Origin: a virus
IMG/VR virus record: IMGVR_UViG_3300030107_000818
Span: 1-51,276 of that record
DNA: 51,276 nt
Reading direction: 5' to 3' (one strand)
Shown here: one piece after another, positions 16,640-24,230 of the stretch
How positions within the stretch are numbered: position 1 is the stretch's first letter
How the letters are laid out: every line of letters starts with the position of its first letter
Translations under genes and position numbers: made by a program
Notes under the pieces: generated by a model
Told to the model about the DNA's origin: nothing
Seen by the model: the letters and a program-made list of their open reading frames with translations, nothing else
Database searches by the model: none

Positions 16640-16818
16640 TGTCAGCTAATGAAATGACAGACGATAATTTTATAAGGTTTCAAGATGATTTTTATGATTT
16701 ACTTGAAAAGTATGGAGTAAAAAATATTGATTGCGAACACAAACAATGGCAAGAAATATGTAAACTTAGAAATAAAGTTGTTGAATTTATTGAATCAGAA
16801 ACATGGGGGAGTGAATGA
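16636..16818 (+). CDS. Early hypothetical protein (60 aa)
   Basis: Starts at the ATGATG of the recurring GAGTGAATGATG junction, overlapping the previous stop. A helical acidic protein: NFIRFQDDFYDLLEKYGV, then EICKLRNKVVEFIE. Function is unknown. Confidence 0.55.
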   Translation: MMSANEMTDDNFIRFQDDFYDLLEKYGVKNIDCEHKQWQEICKLRNKVVEFIESETWGSE

Positions 16819-17045
16819 CAATTAAAGAAATTAAAATATCACTTGCAGATAAAATTTACGAAGATATTAAAAATGGTTTTGAAACAGGAGATACTTCTTG
16901 TTTTTATGAAACTTTAGTGGCTTTAGAAAACACCAAAAACAAAAAGGTTTTACAGTTTATGGTCGAATATATTATTCCTGAAAAAGATTGGCATAAATAC
17001 ATAGATGTAAGAACAAGCAAAAAAGGGGGGAATGATGAAAGGTAA
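16815..17045 (+). CDS. Early hypothetical protein (76 aa)
   Basis: ATG 16815 overlaps the previous stop (ATGA) after GGGGGAG. Mostly helical, with FETGDTSCFYETLVALEN and FMVEYIIPEKDW. Function is unknown. Its 3' end again carries the G-run and AATGATG junction. Confidence 0.55.
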   Translation: MTIKEIKISLADKIYEDIKNGFETGDTSCFYETLVALENTKNKKVLQFMVEYIIPEKDWHKYIDVRTSKKGGNDER

Positions 17046-17163
17046 GCTAACTAAACTTGATGAGTGGGTTTATAACAACAATATTAAATACCACCTATAC
17101 ACTAAGATACCTTTGTTGGTCTTAGTTGTTTTTTATGTAGTCTTTTTTATGGGAAGTGAATGA
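17032..17163 (+). CDS. Small single-pass membrane protein (43 aa)
   Basis: Starts at ATGATG 17032/17035 after GGGGGG. A polar N-terminus (KLTKLDEWVYNNN) is followed by one hydrophobic helix near the C-terminus (IPLLVLVVFYVVFFMG), giving an N-in or tail-anchored topology. Its coding end is the junction motif. Function is unknown. Confidence 0.5.
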   Translation: MMKGKLTKLDEWVYNNNIKYHLYTKIPLLVLVVFYVVFFMGSE

Positions 17164-17333
17164 TGACTGATAAAGATATATTAACTTTAATAAATAGTCT
17201 TTCTAGTTTGGAAGATTCAAAGAAAGTAGAAGTAGCAATTTTACTATTATCTACTATTATGATTCCACCACACGCTGAACAGACAGCAGGTTTTATGGTA
17301 GGTTTAAATGAGGAAGTGAATGATGATGACTGA
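17163..17333 (+). CDS. Early hypothetical protein (56 aa)
   Basis: ATG 17163 (or 17160, one codon earlier) at the GAATGATG junction. Begins MTDKDILTLINSLSSLED, with a helical KVEVAILLLSTIM stretch. It ends at TGA 17331-17333 and overlaps the next gene's start. Function is unknown. Confidence 0.5.
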   Translation: MTDKDILTLINSLSSLEDSKKVEVAILLLSTIMIPPHAEQTAGFMVGLNEEVNDDD

Positions 17334-17463
17334 CATATTTAACTTTGTTATGGGTGTTGCTATCCTCATAATCATGGCTTACTTTGTGTGGGTTATAACA
17401 GTAATTAATCATGGTAGAAAAAATAAGTCAGAAAAATTTGACAAGAGCAACAAAAAACTTTAA
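17320..17463 (+). CDS. Small membrane protein (47 aa)
   Basis: Three ATG codons in a row (17320, 17323, 17326). One strong membrane helix (FVMGVAILIIMAYFVWVITV) is followed by a basic tail (HGRKNKSEKF). It is the second small membrane peptide in the cluster. Function is unknown. Confidence 0.5.
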   Translation: MMMTDIFNFVMGVAILIIMAYFVWVITVINHGRKNKSEKFDKSNKKL

Positions 17464-17472
17464 GGTAGAATA

Positions 17473-17733
17473 ATGGAAGATTATATTAATGAGCAAATAC
17501 AAGAACATATAGCTTATGTGTTAGCAGGGCTAGATGTTTTTAGTGAACGAGAAGATTTGTTGATAGACCTATTCAACCATGTTGAAGCAGAACTATTGAC
17601 TGAGCCTGTGCCAGTTACAGATGAAAGGATTATTAAATCTGCGATTGGATTTATGGAGAACTTGTGTGCTGATGCTATTTCAGAAGCACAGTTAGAACAA
17701 ATGGCTAATGAAGCCCAAAGAAAACTAAACTAA
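17473..17733 (+). CDS. Early hypothetical protein (86 aa)
   Basis: ATG follows TTTAAGGTAGAATA. An acidic all-helical protein: EDYINEQIQEHIAYVLAGLD, then a C-terminal helical stretch. No motif is recognised. Last gene before the structured noncoding stretch at 17.74-17.95 kb. Confidence 0.6.
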   Translation: MEDYINEQIQEHIAYVLAGLDVFSEREDLLIDLFNHVEAELLTEPVPVTDERIIKSAIGFMENLCADAISEAQLEQMANEAQRKLN

Positions 17734-17743
17734 TTATGAGTTT

Positions 17744-17949
17744 GTGGCTAGGACAATCTAAGGAAACATTACTTAAATTTTTTATTTATTCCTTTATGAG
17801 TGTCTTAGCCACGATTTAACATGAGTGCGAGGGTTGATAGGGAAATTAGCAGTTAATGAACTATCTACTTGGTGCTGACAAGATTCACGAGGTCAGTTAA
17901 ATGAGACTTGTTAAACACTCAAGCCAAGTATTAACCCAACTGCCCACTC
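17744..17949 (+). ncRNA. Candidate structured RNA or leader element
   Basis: There is no convincing gene in 240 bases; a 27-codon frame from 17736 lacks a ribosome site. GTGGCTAGGACA (17744-17755) pairs with TGTCTTAGCCAC (17801-17812), one G-U, with inner AAGGAA/TTCCTT. Next, GAGTG (17823-17827)/CACTC (17945-17949) encloses GGGTTGAT (17831-17838)/ATTAACCC (17930-17937). That encloses a hairpin around AGTT-AATG-AACT and a stem ACTTGG (17867-17872)/CCAAGT (17924-17929), with CTGAC/GTCAG inside. This resembles a multi-branch fold ending 15 nt before a strong ribosome site. No known riboswitch family is recognised. Confidence 0.45.
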
Positions 17950-17973
17950 TTGTAATTATTTTAAGGAGATAAG

Positions 17974-18168
17974 ATGACTAAATTTACTATAACAGCTACC
18001 CAACCGGCAAGGTACAGCATTACCCTTGAAGCTAATACAGGTGCAGAAGCAATAGAGATTGCTAAAGAAACTAGCACTAGTGAATGGAAGTTTGAGGGCT
18101 ATGAAGATTGGGAACAGTATCAGGTTAGCTCTGTGCAATATCGTTTGGAGAATCTTAAACAGGAGTAA
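17974..18168 (+). CDS. Early hypothetical protein (64 aa)
   Basis: ATG after TTTTAAGGAGATAAG. Begins MTKFTITATQPARYSITLEA, with an alpha/beta pattern (AEAIEIAKETSTSEWKFEGY). Similar short proteins with a beta strand, then a helix of the EAxxxA type, are frequent in phages; the role is unknown. It lies directly downstream of the candidate structured RNA. Confidence 0.6.
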   Translation: MTKFTITATQPARYSITLEANTGAEAIEIAKETSTSEWKFEGYEDWEQYQVSSVQYRLENLKQE

Positions 18169-18170
18169 CT

Positions 18171-18410
18171 ATGAAACCATTTATTGATTTATGTAATGAA
18201 GTCGTAACAGAAATAGTTGATAAGACTAAAAAAGAAATGACAAAAACTAAGACTCCCTCGTCTAACATTGGACGCAATTTGGATTATGGCGAGGGTGGTC
18301 TTTCCTTTTTGGAAGAAAACTTTATAACCGAAGAAGAATTAGCAAATTGTTGTGAGTTTTGTGGCGAAGCTCTTGAAGATTGCACAGGCTATAAGTGTTG
18401 GATAAGATGA
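18171..18410 (+). CDS. Small Cys-containing protein, possible zinc knuckle (79 aa)
   Basis: The C-terminus has CCEFCGEALEDCTGYKC: two CxxC-type spacings that could bind one zinc ion. The N-terminal half is helical and charged. It begins 2 nt after the previous stop and overlaps the next start (ATGA). Function is unknown; metal binding is inferred from Cys spacing alone. Confidence 0.55.
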   Translation: MKPFIDLCNEVVTEIVDKTKKEMTKTKTPSSNIGRNLDYGEGGLSFLEENFITEEELANCCEFCGEALEDCTGYKCWIR

Positions 18411-18586
18411 AAAGGATAGACATTTTCTTTTGTAAAAAGTTTGACGAGTATTGTTACGACTGTTTAATATACAATGAAGTAGAAACACAAAAAAGTTTTT
18501 ATGACTACATAGAGGCTAATAAAAGTTTATTAGTTAGGCTTTATGTTGAAGAGAGGAGAAGAGAGAGGAGAGCGAGACTAAACTAA
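18407..18586 (+). CDS. Early hypothetical protein (59 aa)
   Basis: ATG 18407 overlaps the previous stop; a GTG at 18395 is an alternative. Begins MKRIDIFFCKKFDEYCYDC and ends in a very basic helix (EERRRERRARLN). Cys-rich N-terminus; it may act with the preceding Cys protein. Function is unknown. Confidence 0.5.
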   Translation: MKRIDIFFCKKFDEYCYDCLIYNEVETQKSFYDYIEANKSLLVRLYVEERRRERRARLN

Positions 18587-18600
18587 TGAAAGGAGAAAAT

Positions 18601-19317
18601 ATGAGAAATATATTAATATTTAGTTTAATAACTATTGTTATTGTAACTCTTAGTTACTTTGGTTTTAAAAGAGTAACTGATGATTTACAAAATTCGTTAG
18701 CAGAACTACAGGATTTAGAAGTTTCTGTAGTAAATATGACAGAGCAAGTTAATAATTTGCAAAGCTCTGTAGATGTAGTGGTAGAAGAAGTTGAGAATCT
18801 TAATAAGTCTAAAGCATGGACTACCAATAAATTAAGAAACTTAGAAATCTTTGCTGAAGTAATGGACACAGAAGCTAAGAACTTACGAGCAGACTTAGCT
18901 GACTTACATCTTTCAGTAGAAGCCCTAGCTAGTAAAACTGAATCAGAGTTTGAAGTTTTATCTTCAAGAATAGACGCAGAAATAGTTTCTGAAAATGAGG
19001 CTCTAGCAGACCAAGAAATTGAGACCCCTTATGAGGTATCAAATGAAGTGGATAAAGTCGTTACCGAGCCTGTGGCTTGTCCTCAACCGGTAAAAAATAG
19101 GAGTTATTCTTACTTCATACAGAATGTTAGTTTGAAAAAGTCAGTTGCCTTTAGAGTAATCTATGACTTAAAAGATGGAGAAGTTTATAATGTTGAATTT
19201 GAATCTAATCCACCAACTAATTTAAGAAGACCAACCATTAGGTATCTGAACAGTTTATATTTTGCTGACGCAACTGCTCAAAATTGTTCCATGCCTTTCA
19301 AAATAAATGTAAACTAA
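18601..19317 (+). CDS. Membrane-anchored coiled-coil protein with a TonB-C-like end (238 aa)
   Basis: ATG 18601 has AAAGGAGAAAAT upstream; an earlier ATG (18586) would place that site inside the gene. Residues about 4-22 form a membrane helix (ILIFSLITIVIVTLSYFGF). A long coiled coil follows (about 25-135), then an acidic linker. The last about 70 residues read VAFRVIYDLKDGEVYNVEF, then a Leu/Tyr-rich helix and a Cys. The strand-DG-x-V-x-NV-strand-helix order resembles the TonB C-terminal domain. The architecture would span the periplasm from the inner membrane, like TonB or a spanin. Function is inferred. Confidence 0.6.
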   Translation: MRNILIFSLITIVIVTLSYFGFKRVTDDLQNSLAELQDLEVSVVNMTEQVNNLQSSVDVVVEEVENLNKSKAWTTNKLRNLEIFAEVMDTEAKNLRADLADLHLSVEALASKTESEFEVLSSRIDAEIVSENEALADQEIETPYEVSNEVDKVVTEPVACPQPVKNRSYSYFIQNVSLKKSVAFRVIYDLKDGEVYNVEFESNPPTNLRRPTIRYLNSLYFADATAQNCSMPFKINVN

Positions 19318-19496
19318 TGAAGCAAACTATTATTTTAGATAAAGATAACTTCCAAAAGTTTGATAGGTATGTGGTTAAAAATCAAGACGATTTAAACTGG
19401 ACTTACTCGGTAGAACTTTTACACAGTAAGTATAAAGTAACACTATTGAATGAGGGAACTGTTTCCCTGTATGAAATAGTTAAACAAATGTCATAA
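19317..19496 (+). CDS. Early hypothetical protein (59 aa)
   Basis: ATG 19317 overlaps the previous stop (TAATG), a better start than the in-frame codon at 19284. Begins MKQTIILDKDNFQKFDRYVV. Function is unknown. A promoter follows, so it ends the second early cluster. Confidence 0.5.
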   Translation: MKQTIILDKDNFQKFDRYVVKNQDDLNWTYSVELLHSKYKVTLLNEGTVSLYEIVKQMS

Positions 19497-19502
19497 ATTC
19501 TA

Positions 19503-19530
19503 TTGACAAACTAATTTAGACATGCATAAT
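19503..19530 (+). promoter_or_regulatory. Promoter of the replication block
   Basis: TTGACA (19503-19508), 16 nt, CATAAT (19525-19530). The ATGCATAAT end is identical to the promoter at 13503. It lies just before the SSB ribosome site. Confidence 0.7.
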
Positions 19531-19565
19531 TTGATATGTAAACAAGCCAAAAGGAGAAATTGATT

Positions 19566-20003
19566 ATGGCAATACAAGAAGGAATAGCCTACTGGGCTAG
19601 TGTAACGACACCTAACACTAAGTTTGAGCCTGTGTATACAGTTGACTTAGTGGTTAGTGACGAAGTTGCCAACGACTTTGAATCTCGTGGTTATAAAGTA
19701 AAAGAGATAACTATGAATGACGAGGTTGTTGGAAAAGCAATAACTTTTAAAAGAAAGGTGAATGGTCCTAACGGAATGGTTAGACAACCACCTAAACTTT
19801 TAGATGGCAATAAAAATCCAATAGATGAACTTGTTGGTAACGGCTCTAAGGTTAGAGTCCAATACAATGAGTGGGAGACTTCTAATAAGTATGGAGACTT
19901 CAAAGGTTTGGATTTCCAAGCTATGCAAGTTATTGACTTAGTGCAATATAAATCAGGAGATGGCTCTGAATTTGAAGCCATCGAAGGAGGAGAAGAATTC
20001 TAA
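19566..20003 (+). CDS. Single-stranded DNA-binding protein, T7 gp2.5-like (145 aa)
   Basis: ATG 19566 after AAAAGGAGAAATTGATT. Beta-rich body with ITFKRKVNGPNG, IDELVGNGSKVRVQYNEWE and a LDFQAMQVIDLVQY strand pair, as in phage gp2.5-like OB-fold proteins. The acidic tail ends in Phe (EFEAIEGGEEF), like the gp2.5 tail that contacts polymerase and helicase. It is the first gene after its promoter, followed by primase-helicase and polymerase, which is the T7 order. It coats replication-fork ssDNA and aids recombination. Confidence 0.75.
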   Translation: MAIQEGIAYWASVTTPNTKFEPVYTVDLVVSDEVANDFESRGYKVKEITMNDEVVGKAITFKRKVNGPNGMVRQPPKLLDGNKNPIDELVGNGSKVRVQYNEWETSNKYGDFKGLDFQAMQVIDLVQYKSGDGSEFEAIEGGEEF

Positions 20004-20284
20004 TGGTTATTAGTATTAGAAACGATAAAGGCGAAGCAACTAATTATGATATCAATTTGATTGCAGACCAACAGAAAAAAACCAGTGCAACTGTAATGGT
20101 AAATAAAGTTGGTAACTTGCAAGTCATACTTGAAGCATTAGATTTTGCGAGCCGCACTCATAGAGCAAACTTAGAAGACCTTTTGAAGGGTTGTCCTGAG
20201 GCGAAGACAGAAGAGCCGGCTACTGAAACCGAAGAGGAAGAAGAAGTCGAAGCTGAAACTGAAGTAGCGGAAGAGAAAAGCTAA
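20003..20284 (+). CDS. Hypothetical protein with acidic tail (93 aa)
   Basis: ATG overlaps the SSB stop (TAATG). The N-terminal domain begins MVISIRNDKGEATNYDINLI, then a helical middle. The last about 25 residues are nearly all Glu/Thr/Ala (EEEEEVEAETEVAEE). It could be a partner of SSB or a DNA mimic; no family is recognised. Confidence 0.6.
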   Translation: MVISIRNDKGEATNYDINLIADQQKKTSATVMVNKVGNLQVILEALDFASRTHRANLEDLLKGCPEAKTEEPATETEEEEEVEAETEVAEEKS

Positions 20285-20336
20285 CTATGAGTTTTTGGGT
20301 AATGTATCCTAATATTACTCAGCATTAAATATAAAT

Positions 20337-20364
20337 GGGGTGTCTTCGGATACCCTATTTTTTT
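20337..20364 (+). terminator. Hairpin terminator or attenuator before the primase gene
   Basis: GGGTGTC-TTCG-GATACCC, a UUCG-capped 7-bp stem with one G-U, followed by seven T within TATTTTTTTG. It lies inside the operon 12 nt before the primase ATG, so partial readthrough would set the SSB/primase ratio. A 13-codon frame (20287-20328) precedes it without a clear ribosome site. Confidence 0.75.
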
Positions 20365-20375
20365 GAGGGTCAAAG

Positions 20376-22040
20376 ATGGAATCAGATTTAAAATTTAAAG
20401 ATTGTCATTTGCCTTGTCCGGCTTGTGGCTCAAGCGACGCTTTGTCAGTAAATGAAAATGGCTCAGCTAAATGCTTTAGTTGCGATGAATTTTTTCCGAA
20501 AGGGGTAGAAGACACAGGAACGAAGAAGAATAATAGTATGACGAAAACAGTAAGAGAACTTAATGTTCATGGCGGAGTCTTTGCTAAACTTACAGACCGA
20601 AGTATAGCTAGAGAGACTGCTGAAAAGTATGGAGTTAAAACAGTTTATGATAGTGCAGGGCAGATAGCTCAGCACATCTATCCGTTGTACATAAACAATG
20701 AGCTGACTGCTAATAAGATAAGGTATGTCAGAGATAAAAAGTTTAGCTATGATGTAAGCCCACAAGGAGTTGGTCTGTTTGGACAACAACTCTTTAAAGA
20801 AGGTGGGAAGTATCTAACGATTACTGAGGGAGAGTGTGATGCGATGGCAGCCTACGAGTTACTGGGTAGTAAGTGGGCTGTCGTTTCTATTATCAAAGGA
20901 GCGGCAGGAGCGGTTAGAGACATCAAAGAAAACTTAGAGTATGTAGAAAGTTTTGATAATGTTGTGCTTTGTTTTGACAAAGATAAACAAGGCATGGAAG
21001 CAGCGAAGAAAGTTGCTAGCATTTTAAAACCGGGCAAAGCTAAGATAGTAACACTACCTAATGGTTACAAAGACGCTAACGATATGTTGGTTAAAGGTAA
21101 ATACAAAGAGTTTACTTCAGCTTGGTGGGACGCTAAAGTTTTTACACCCGGCGGTATCATTAGAGTATCAGAAAAGAAAGACCAATTCTTAGACCGCCCT
21201 CGTAAAGAAAGCATACCTTACCCTTGGGAAGGATTGAATCAAAAACTTTACGGGCTTCGACAGGGCGAGTTAGTTACTCTTACTGGTGGCACAGGACTAG
21301 GTAAGTCTAGTGTAACTCGTGAGCTAGAACATTGGTTAATTAAAAACACCGAAGACAATGTAGGTATCATAGCCTTAGAAGAAGATTGGCGAAGAACAGT
21401 AGATGGTGTCTTGTCTATCGAAGCAGACGCTCGTTTGTATGTTGACCAAGAACGAGATAAGTTTGATGAAGATACTTTAATGGATATGTTTGATAAAGTC
21501 TTTGAAGACGATAGAGTTTTCATTCATGCTCACTTCGGCACCAATGAGATAGATGATATCTTTGCTAAACTTAGATACTTGATTGTTGGTTGTGATTGTA
21601 AATGGGTAGTAGTAGACCACCTACACATGCTTGTCAGTGCTTTAGGCGAAGGAGATGAACGAAGAGCCATTGATAATATTATGACTAGGCTTAGAAGTTT
21701 GGTTGAAGAAACCAATGCCGGTTTAATTTTAGTCTCACACCTAAGAAGAGTTGATGGTAACAAGGGACATGAGAATGGTATTGAAGTTTCATTATCACAT
21801 TTACGAGGCTCAAATAGCATTGGACAACTTAGTGATTGTGTGATAGCCTTAGAAAGAAATCAACAATCAGACGACCCTGATGAAGCTAGGACAACTCGAT
21901 TAAGAATATTAAAATCAAGATATACTGGTGATGTTGGGGTAGCTACTCACTTACTGTACGACAAAGAAACAGGGAGATTATCTGAGGGCTTCGACACAGA
22001 ACTTGATGTTGAAGATAATCAAGCCTCGATAGAATTTTAA
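20376..22040 (+). CDS. Primase-helicase, T7 gp4-like (554 aa)
   Basis: A fused primase and replicative helicase. The N-terminal zinc ribbon has Cys14, Cys17, Cys33 and Cys36 (CPACG...CFSC). The TOPRIM fold has the catalytic Glu at 151 (ITEGECDA) and D201/D203 (FDKDKQG). The C-terminal RecA-like helicase has Walker A at 303-311 (TGGTGLGKS) and Walker B with D414 (WVVVDHLH), then SHLRR near 466. It lays RNA primers and unwinds the fork with the adjacent polymerase. Full length for the family. The start ATG has GAGGGTC upstream, just after the terminator. Confidence 0.95.
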   Translation: MESDLKFKDCHLPCPACGSSDALSVNENGSAKCFSCDEFFPKGVEDTGTKKNNSMTKTVRELNVHGGVFAKLTDRSIARETAEKYGVKTVYDSAGQIAQHIYPLYINNELTANKIRYVRDKKFSYDVSPQGVGLFGQQLFKEGGKYLTITEGECDAMAAYELLGSKWAVVSIIKGAAGAVRDIKENLEYVESFDNVVLCFDKDKQGMEAAKKVASILKPGKAKIVTLPNGYKDANDMLVKGKYKEFTSAWWDAKVFTPGGIIRVSEKKDQFLDRPRKESIPYPWEGLNQKLYGLRQGELVTLTGGTGLGKSSVTRELEHWLIKNTEDNVGIIALEEDWRRTVDGVLSIEADARLYVDQERDKFDEDTLMDMFDKVFEDDRVFIHAHFGTNEIDDIFAKLRYLIVGCDCKWVVVDHLHMLVSALGEGDERRAIDNIMTRLRSLVEETNAGLILVSHLRRVDGNKGHENGIEVSLSHLRGSNSIGQLSDCVIALERNQQSDDPDEARTTRLRILKSRYTGDVGVATHLLYDKETGRLSEGFDTELDVEDNQASIEF

Positions 22041-23821
22041 TGGAATTAGTATTTGATATAGAAACAAACGGTTTACTTTGGGAATCTTCTTTTAAGAATG
22101 AAGAAGGGGAAGTAGAAACCCTACCACCTGCATCTGTAATCTGGTGCATTGTTGCTATTGATAATCAAGATAATGTTTATACTTTTAAACCTTCTCAAAT
22201 TGACGAGGGCATTGAGTTTTTAAAATCTGCTGATGTATTGGTTGGGCATAACATCATAGGTTTTGATATTCCTGCTATAGCTAGAATCAAACATGTTGAT
22301 TTATCTGAACATGTTAGAATCATTGATACTTTGACCCTATCAAGATTGCTACACCCTACTCGTGAGGGTGGGCATAGCCTAGAAAAGTGGGGGTGGAAAC
22401 TCAACTGCCCTAAGTCAACTGCTCCTATGTTTGATGAATACAGTGACTCAATGTTAGATTATTGTGTCCAAGATGTGAGGTTAAACAAGAAAGTTTTAGA
22501 GAAACTTAGGCAAGATGGGGTGGGTTTTGCTAAAGAATCAGTAGAAATAGAGCATGAAATAACAAAAATACTAACACAACAAGAACTAAATGGTTTTCTT
22601 TTTAATGAAAGACAAGCCATGGAATTATTAAGTTCTTTGAATCAGAGAAAGAAAGAAGTAGAAGATGAGGTACATGATACTTTTAAACCTAAGTGGGTTC
22701 CTATTAAAGAGGTTACACCTAAGTTAAAAAAAGATGGTACTTTATCTAAGTCAGGTTTAACTACTATAGAATATGAAGAGCGAGTAGCTGATAATGATAT
22801 TACTCCTTTCACTAGAAAAGAACTTAAAGAATTTAACTTAGGGTCTCGTCAACAGATAGGACAATATCTAATAGACTTTGGTTGGAAGCCAAAAAGATTT
22901 ACTCCAACTGGACAACCTATTGTAGATGAGGGAACATTAAGTAAAATATCACATATAAAAGAAGCTCAATTAATAGCTGAATATCTATTAATACAAAAAA
23001 GAGTAGGACAAATTGAATCTTGGTTGGATAGTTTGAAACCTGATAATCGTGTACATGGAGCAGTAATATCTACAGGTGCCATTACAGGTAGAATGACACA
23101 CAGAAATCCAAACATGGCTCAAGTCCCTGCTGTTTACAGTCCTTATGGTAAGGAATGCAGAGCTTGTTGGATAGTGGCTGAAGGTTATAAGCTAGTGGGC
23201 GTTGATGCTTCAGGATTAGAATTAAGAATGTTAGCCCACTATATGTCAGATAAGGAGTACATAAATGAAATTATCAACGGAGACATTCACACAACTAATA
23301 GAGAGTTTGCTGGTCTTAAATCAAGAGATGAGGCTAAGACTTTCATCTATGCACTTATATACGGTGCCGGAGATGAAAAAATTGGAAGCATCATTGAAGG
23401 AGATAGAAGAGATGGTAAACGGCTGCGAGAACAGTTTCTTAATAGTCTACCAACACTTAAGTCTCTTAAGACGAGAGTTGACCGAGCAGCTAGCAAAGGC
23501 TTCCTCAAAGGATTAGACGGAAGAAAAATATTTTTAAGACATAAACATGCCGCTTTAAATACTTTATTACAAGGAGGAGGAGCCATAGTAATGAAAAAAG
23601 CTTTGGTACTTTTAAATGATAAACTTAAAACTTGTAATATTGATTTTAAATTTGTGGCAAATATTCACGATGAATGGCAGATAGAAGTTAAAGATTCTCA
23701 AGCCAATCAAGCAGGACAATTAGCAGTACAAAGTATTCGAGATGCCGGAGAGTATTTTAACATGCGTTGTCCTCTTGATGGTGAATTCAAAGTAGGAGAC
23801 AATTGGAGTGAAACCCACTAA
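22040..23821 (+). CDS. DNA polymerase, family A, with 3'-5' exonuclease (593 aa)
   Basis: A replicative polymerase of T7 gp5 type. The exonuclease domain has D6/E8 (FDIETNG), N71 and D76 (GHNIIGFD), and Y141/D145 (YCVQD). The polymerase domain has motif A at D389 (VDASGLELR), motif B R429/K433/Y437 (RDEAKTFIYALIYGAG) and motif C H543-D544 (HDEW). Y437 is at the position of E. coli Phe762. Tyr here is common in virulent phages. No 5' nuclease domain. Start overlaps the primase stop (TAATG). Confidence 0.95.
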   Translation: MELVFDIETNGLLWESSFKNEEGEVETLPPASVIWCIVAIDNQDNVYTFKPSQIDEGIEFLKSADVLVGHNIIGFDIPAIARIKHVDLSEHVRIIDTLTLSRLLHPTREGGHSLEKWGWKLNCPKSTAPMFDEYSDSMLDYCVQDVRLNKKVLEKLRQDGVGFAKESVEIEHEITKILTQQELNGFLFNERQAMELLSSLNQRKKEVEDEVHDTFKPKWVPIKEVTPKLKKDGTLSKSGLTTIEYEERVADNDITPFTRKELKEFNLGSRQQIGQYLIDFGWKPKRFTPTGQPIVDEGTLSKISHIKEAQLIAEYLLIQKRVGQIESWLDSLKPDNRVHGAVISTGAITGRMTHRNPNMAQVPAVYSPYGKECRACWIVAEGYKLVGVDASGLELRMLAHYMSDKEYINEIINGDIHTTNREFAGLKSRDEAKTFIYALIYGAGDEKIGSIIEGDRRDGKRLREQFLNSLPTLKSLKTRVDRAASKGFLKGLDGRKIFLRHKHAALNTLLQGGGAIVMKKALVLLNDKLKTCNIDFKFVANIHDEWQIEVKDSQANQAGQLAVQSIRDAGEYFNMRCPLDGEFKVGDNWSETH

Positions 23822-24230
23822 AAAAGACCGGAAGAAATTTGATATAGATTTAAAGTTCGGTAGTATCAGAGAAGACAAAGTAGCAGAGATGCTATGTAAT
23901 AAACGAATAGAAGTCAAATCTGAAAGAGGTATGTGGATGGATACTGGAAACATAGCTATTGAATATGAAAGCTATGGTAAACCTTCTGGTATTGAAGCAA
24001 CTGAATCAGACTATTGGTTTCATCATCTTTGTGTCGGCGATAAAGAATACTGTACCTTAGTATTTCATACTGAAGTTTTAAGAACTATAGTTAAAGAACT
24101 AGATAGTTTTAAAACCGTAGCCGGAGGAGACCACAATGCTAGTAGAATGTGGTTAGTTAATTTACAAAAGCTATTTTCATCTGATGTTATCAAAGCTTTT
24201 AAGGAAATAGAAGATGAGCAAAAGAAATAA
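23808..24230 (+). CDS. Putative PD-(D/E)XK-type endonuclease (140 aa)
   Basis: GTG start at 23808 inside the polymerase end, with AGGAG about 9 nt upstream. The core reads RIEVKSERG, then NIAIEYESYGKPSGI and ATESDYWFHHLCV. The E-V-K and downstream E/D residues fit a PD-(D/E)XK nuclease site. The family assignment is by motif and position; T7 carries gp3 endonuclease in the comparable block. It may resolve junctions or cut host DNA. Catalysis is not proven. Confidence 0.55.
   Translation: MKPTKKDRKKFDIDLKFGSIREDKVAEMLCNKRIEVKSERGMWMDTGNIAIEYESYGKPSGIEATESDYWFHHLCVGDKEYCTLVFHTEVLRTIVKELDSFKTVAGGDHNASRMWLVNLQKLFSSDVIKAFKEIEDEQKK

Noticed and set aside
17736-17819. 27-codon frame (MSLWLGQSKETLL...)
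   Set aside because: No ribosome site, and the stretch is better explained by the complementary arms of a hairpin.
20287-20328. 13-codon leader frame before the UUCG terminator
   Set aside because: No ribosome site or regulatory codon run; could be chance.
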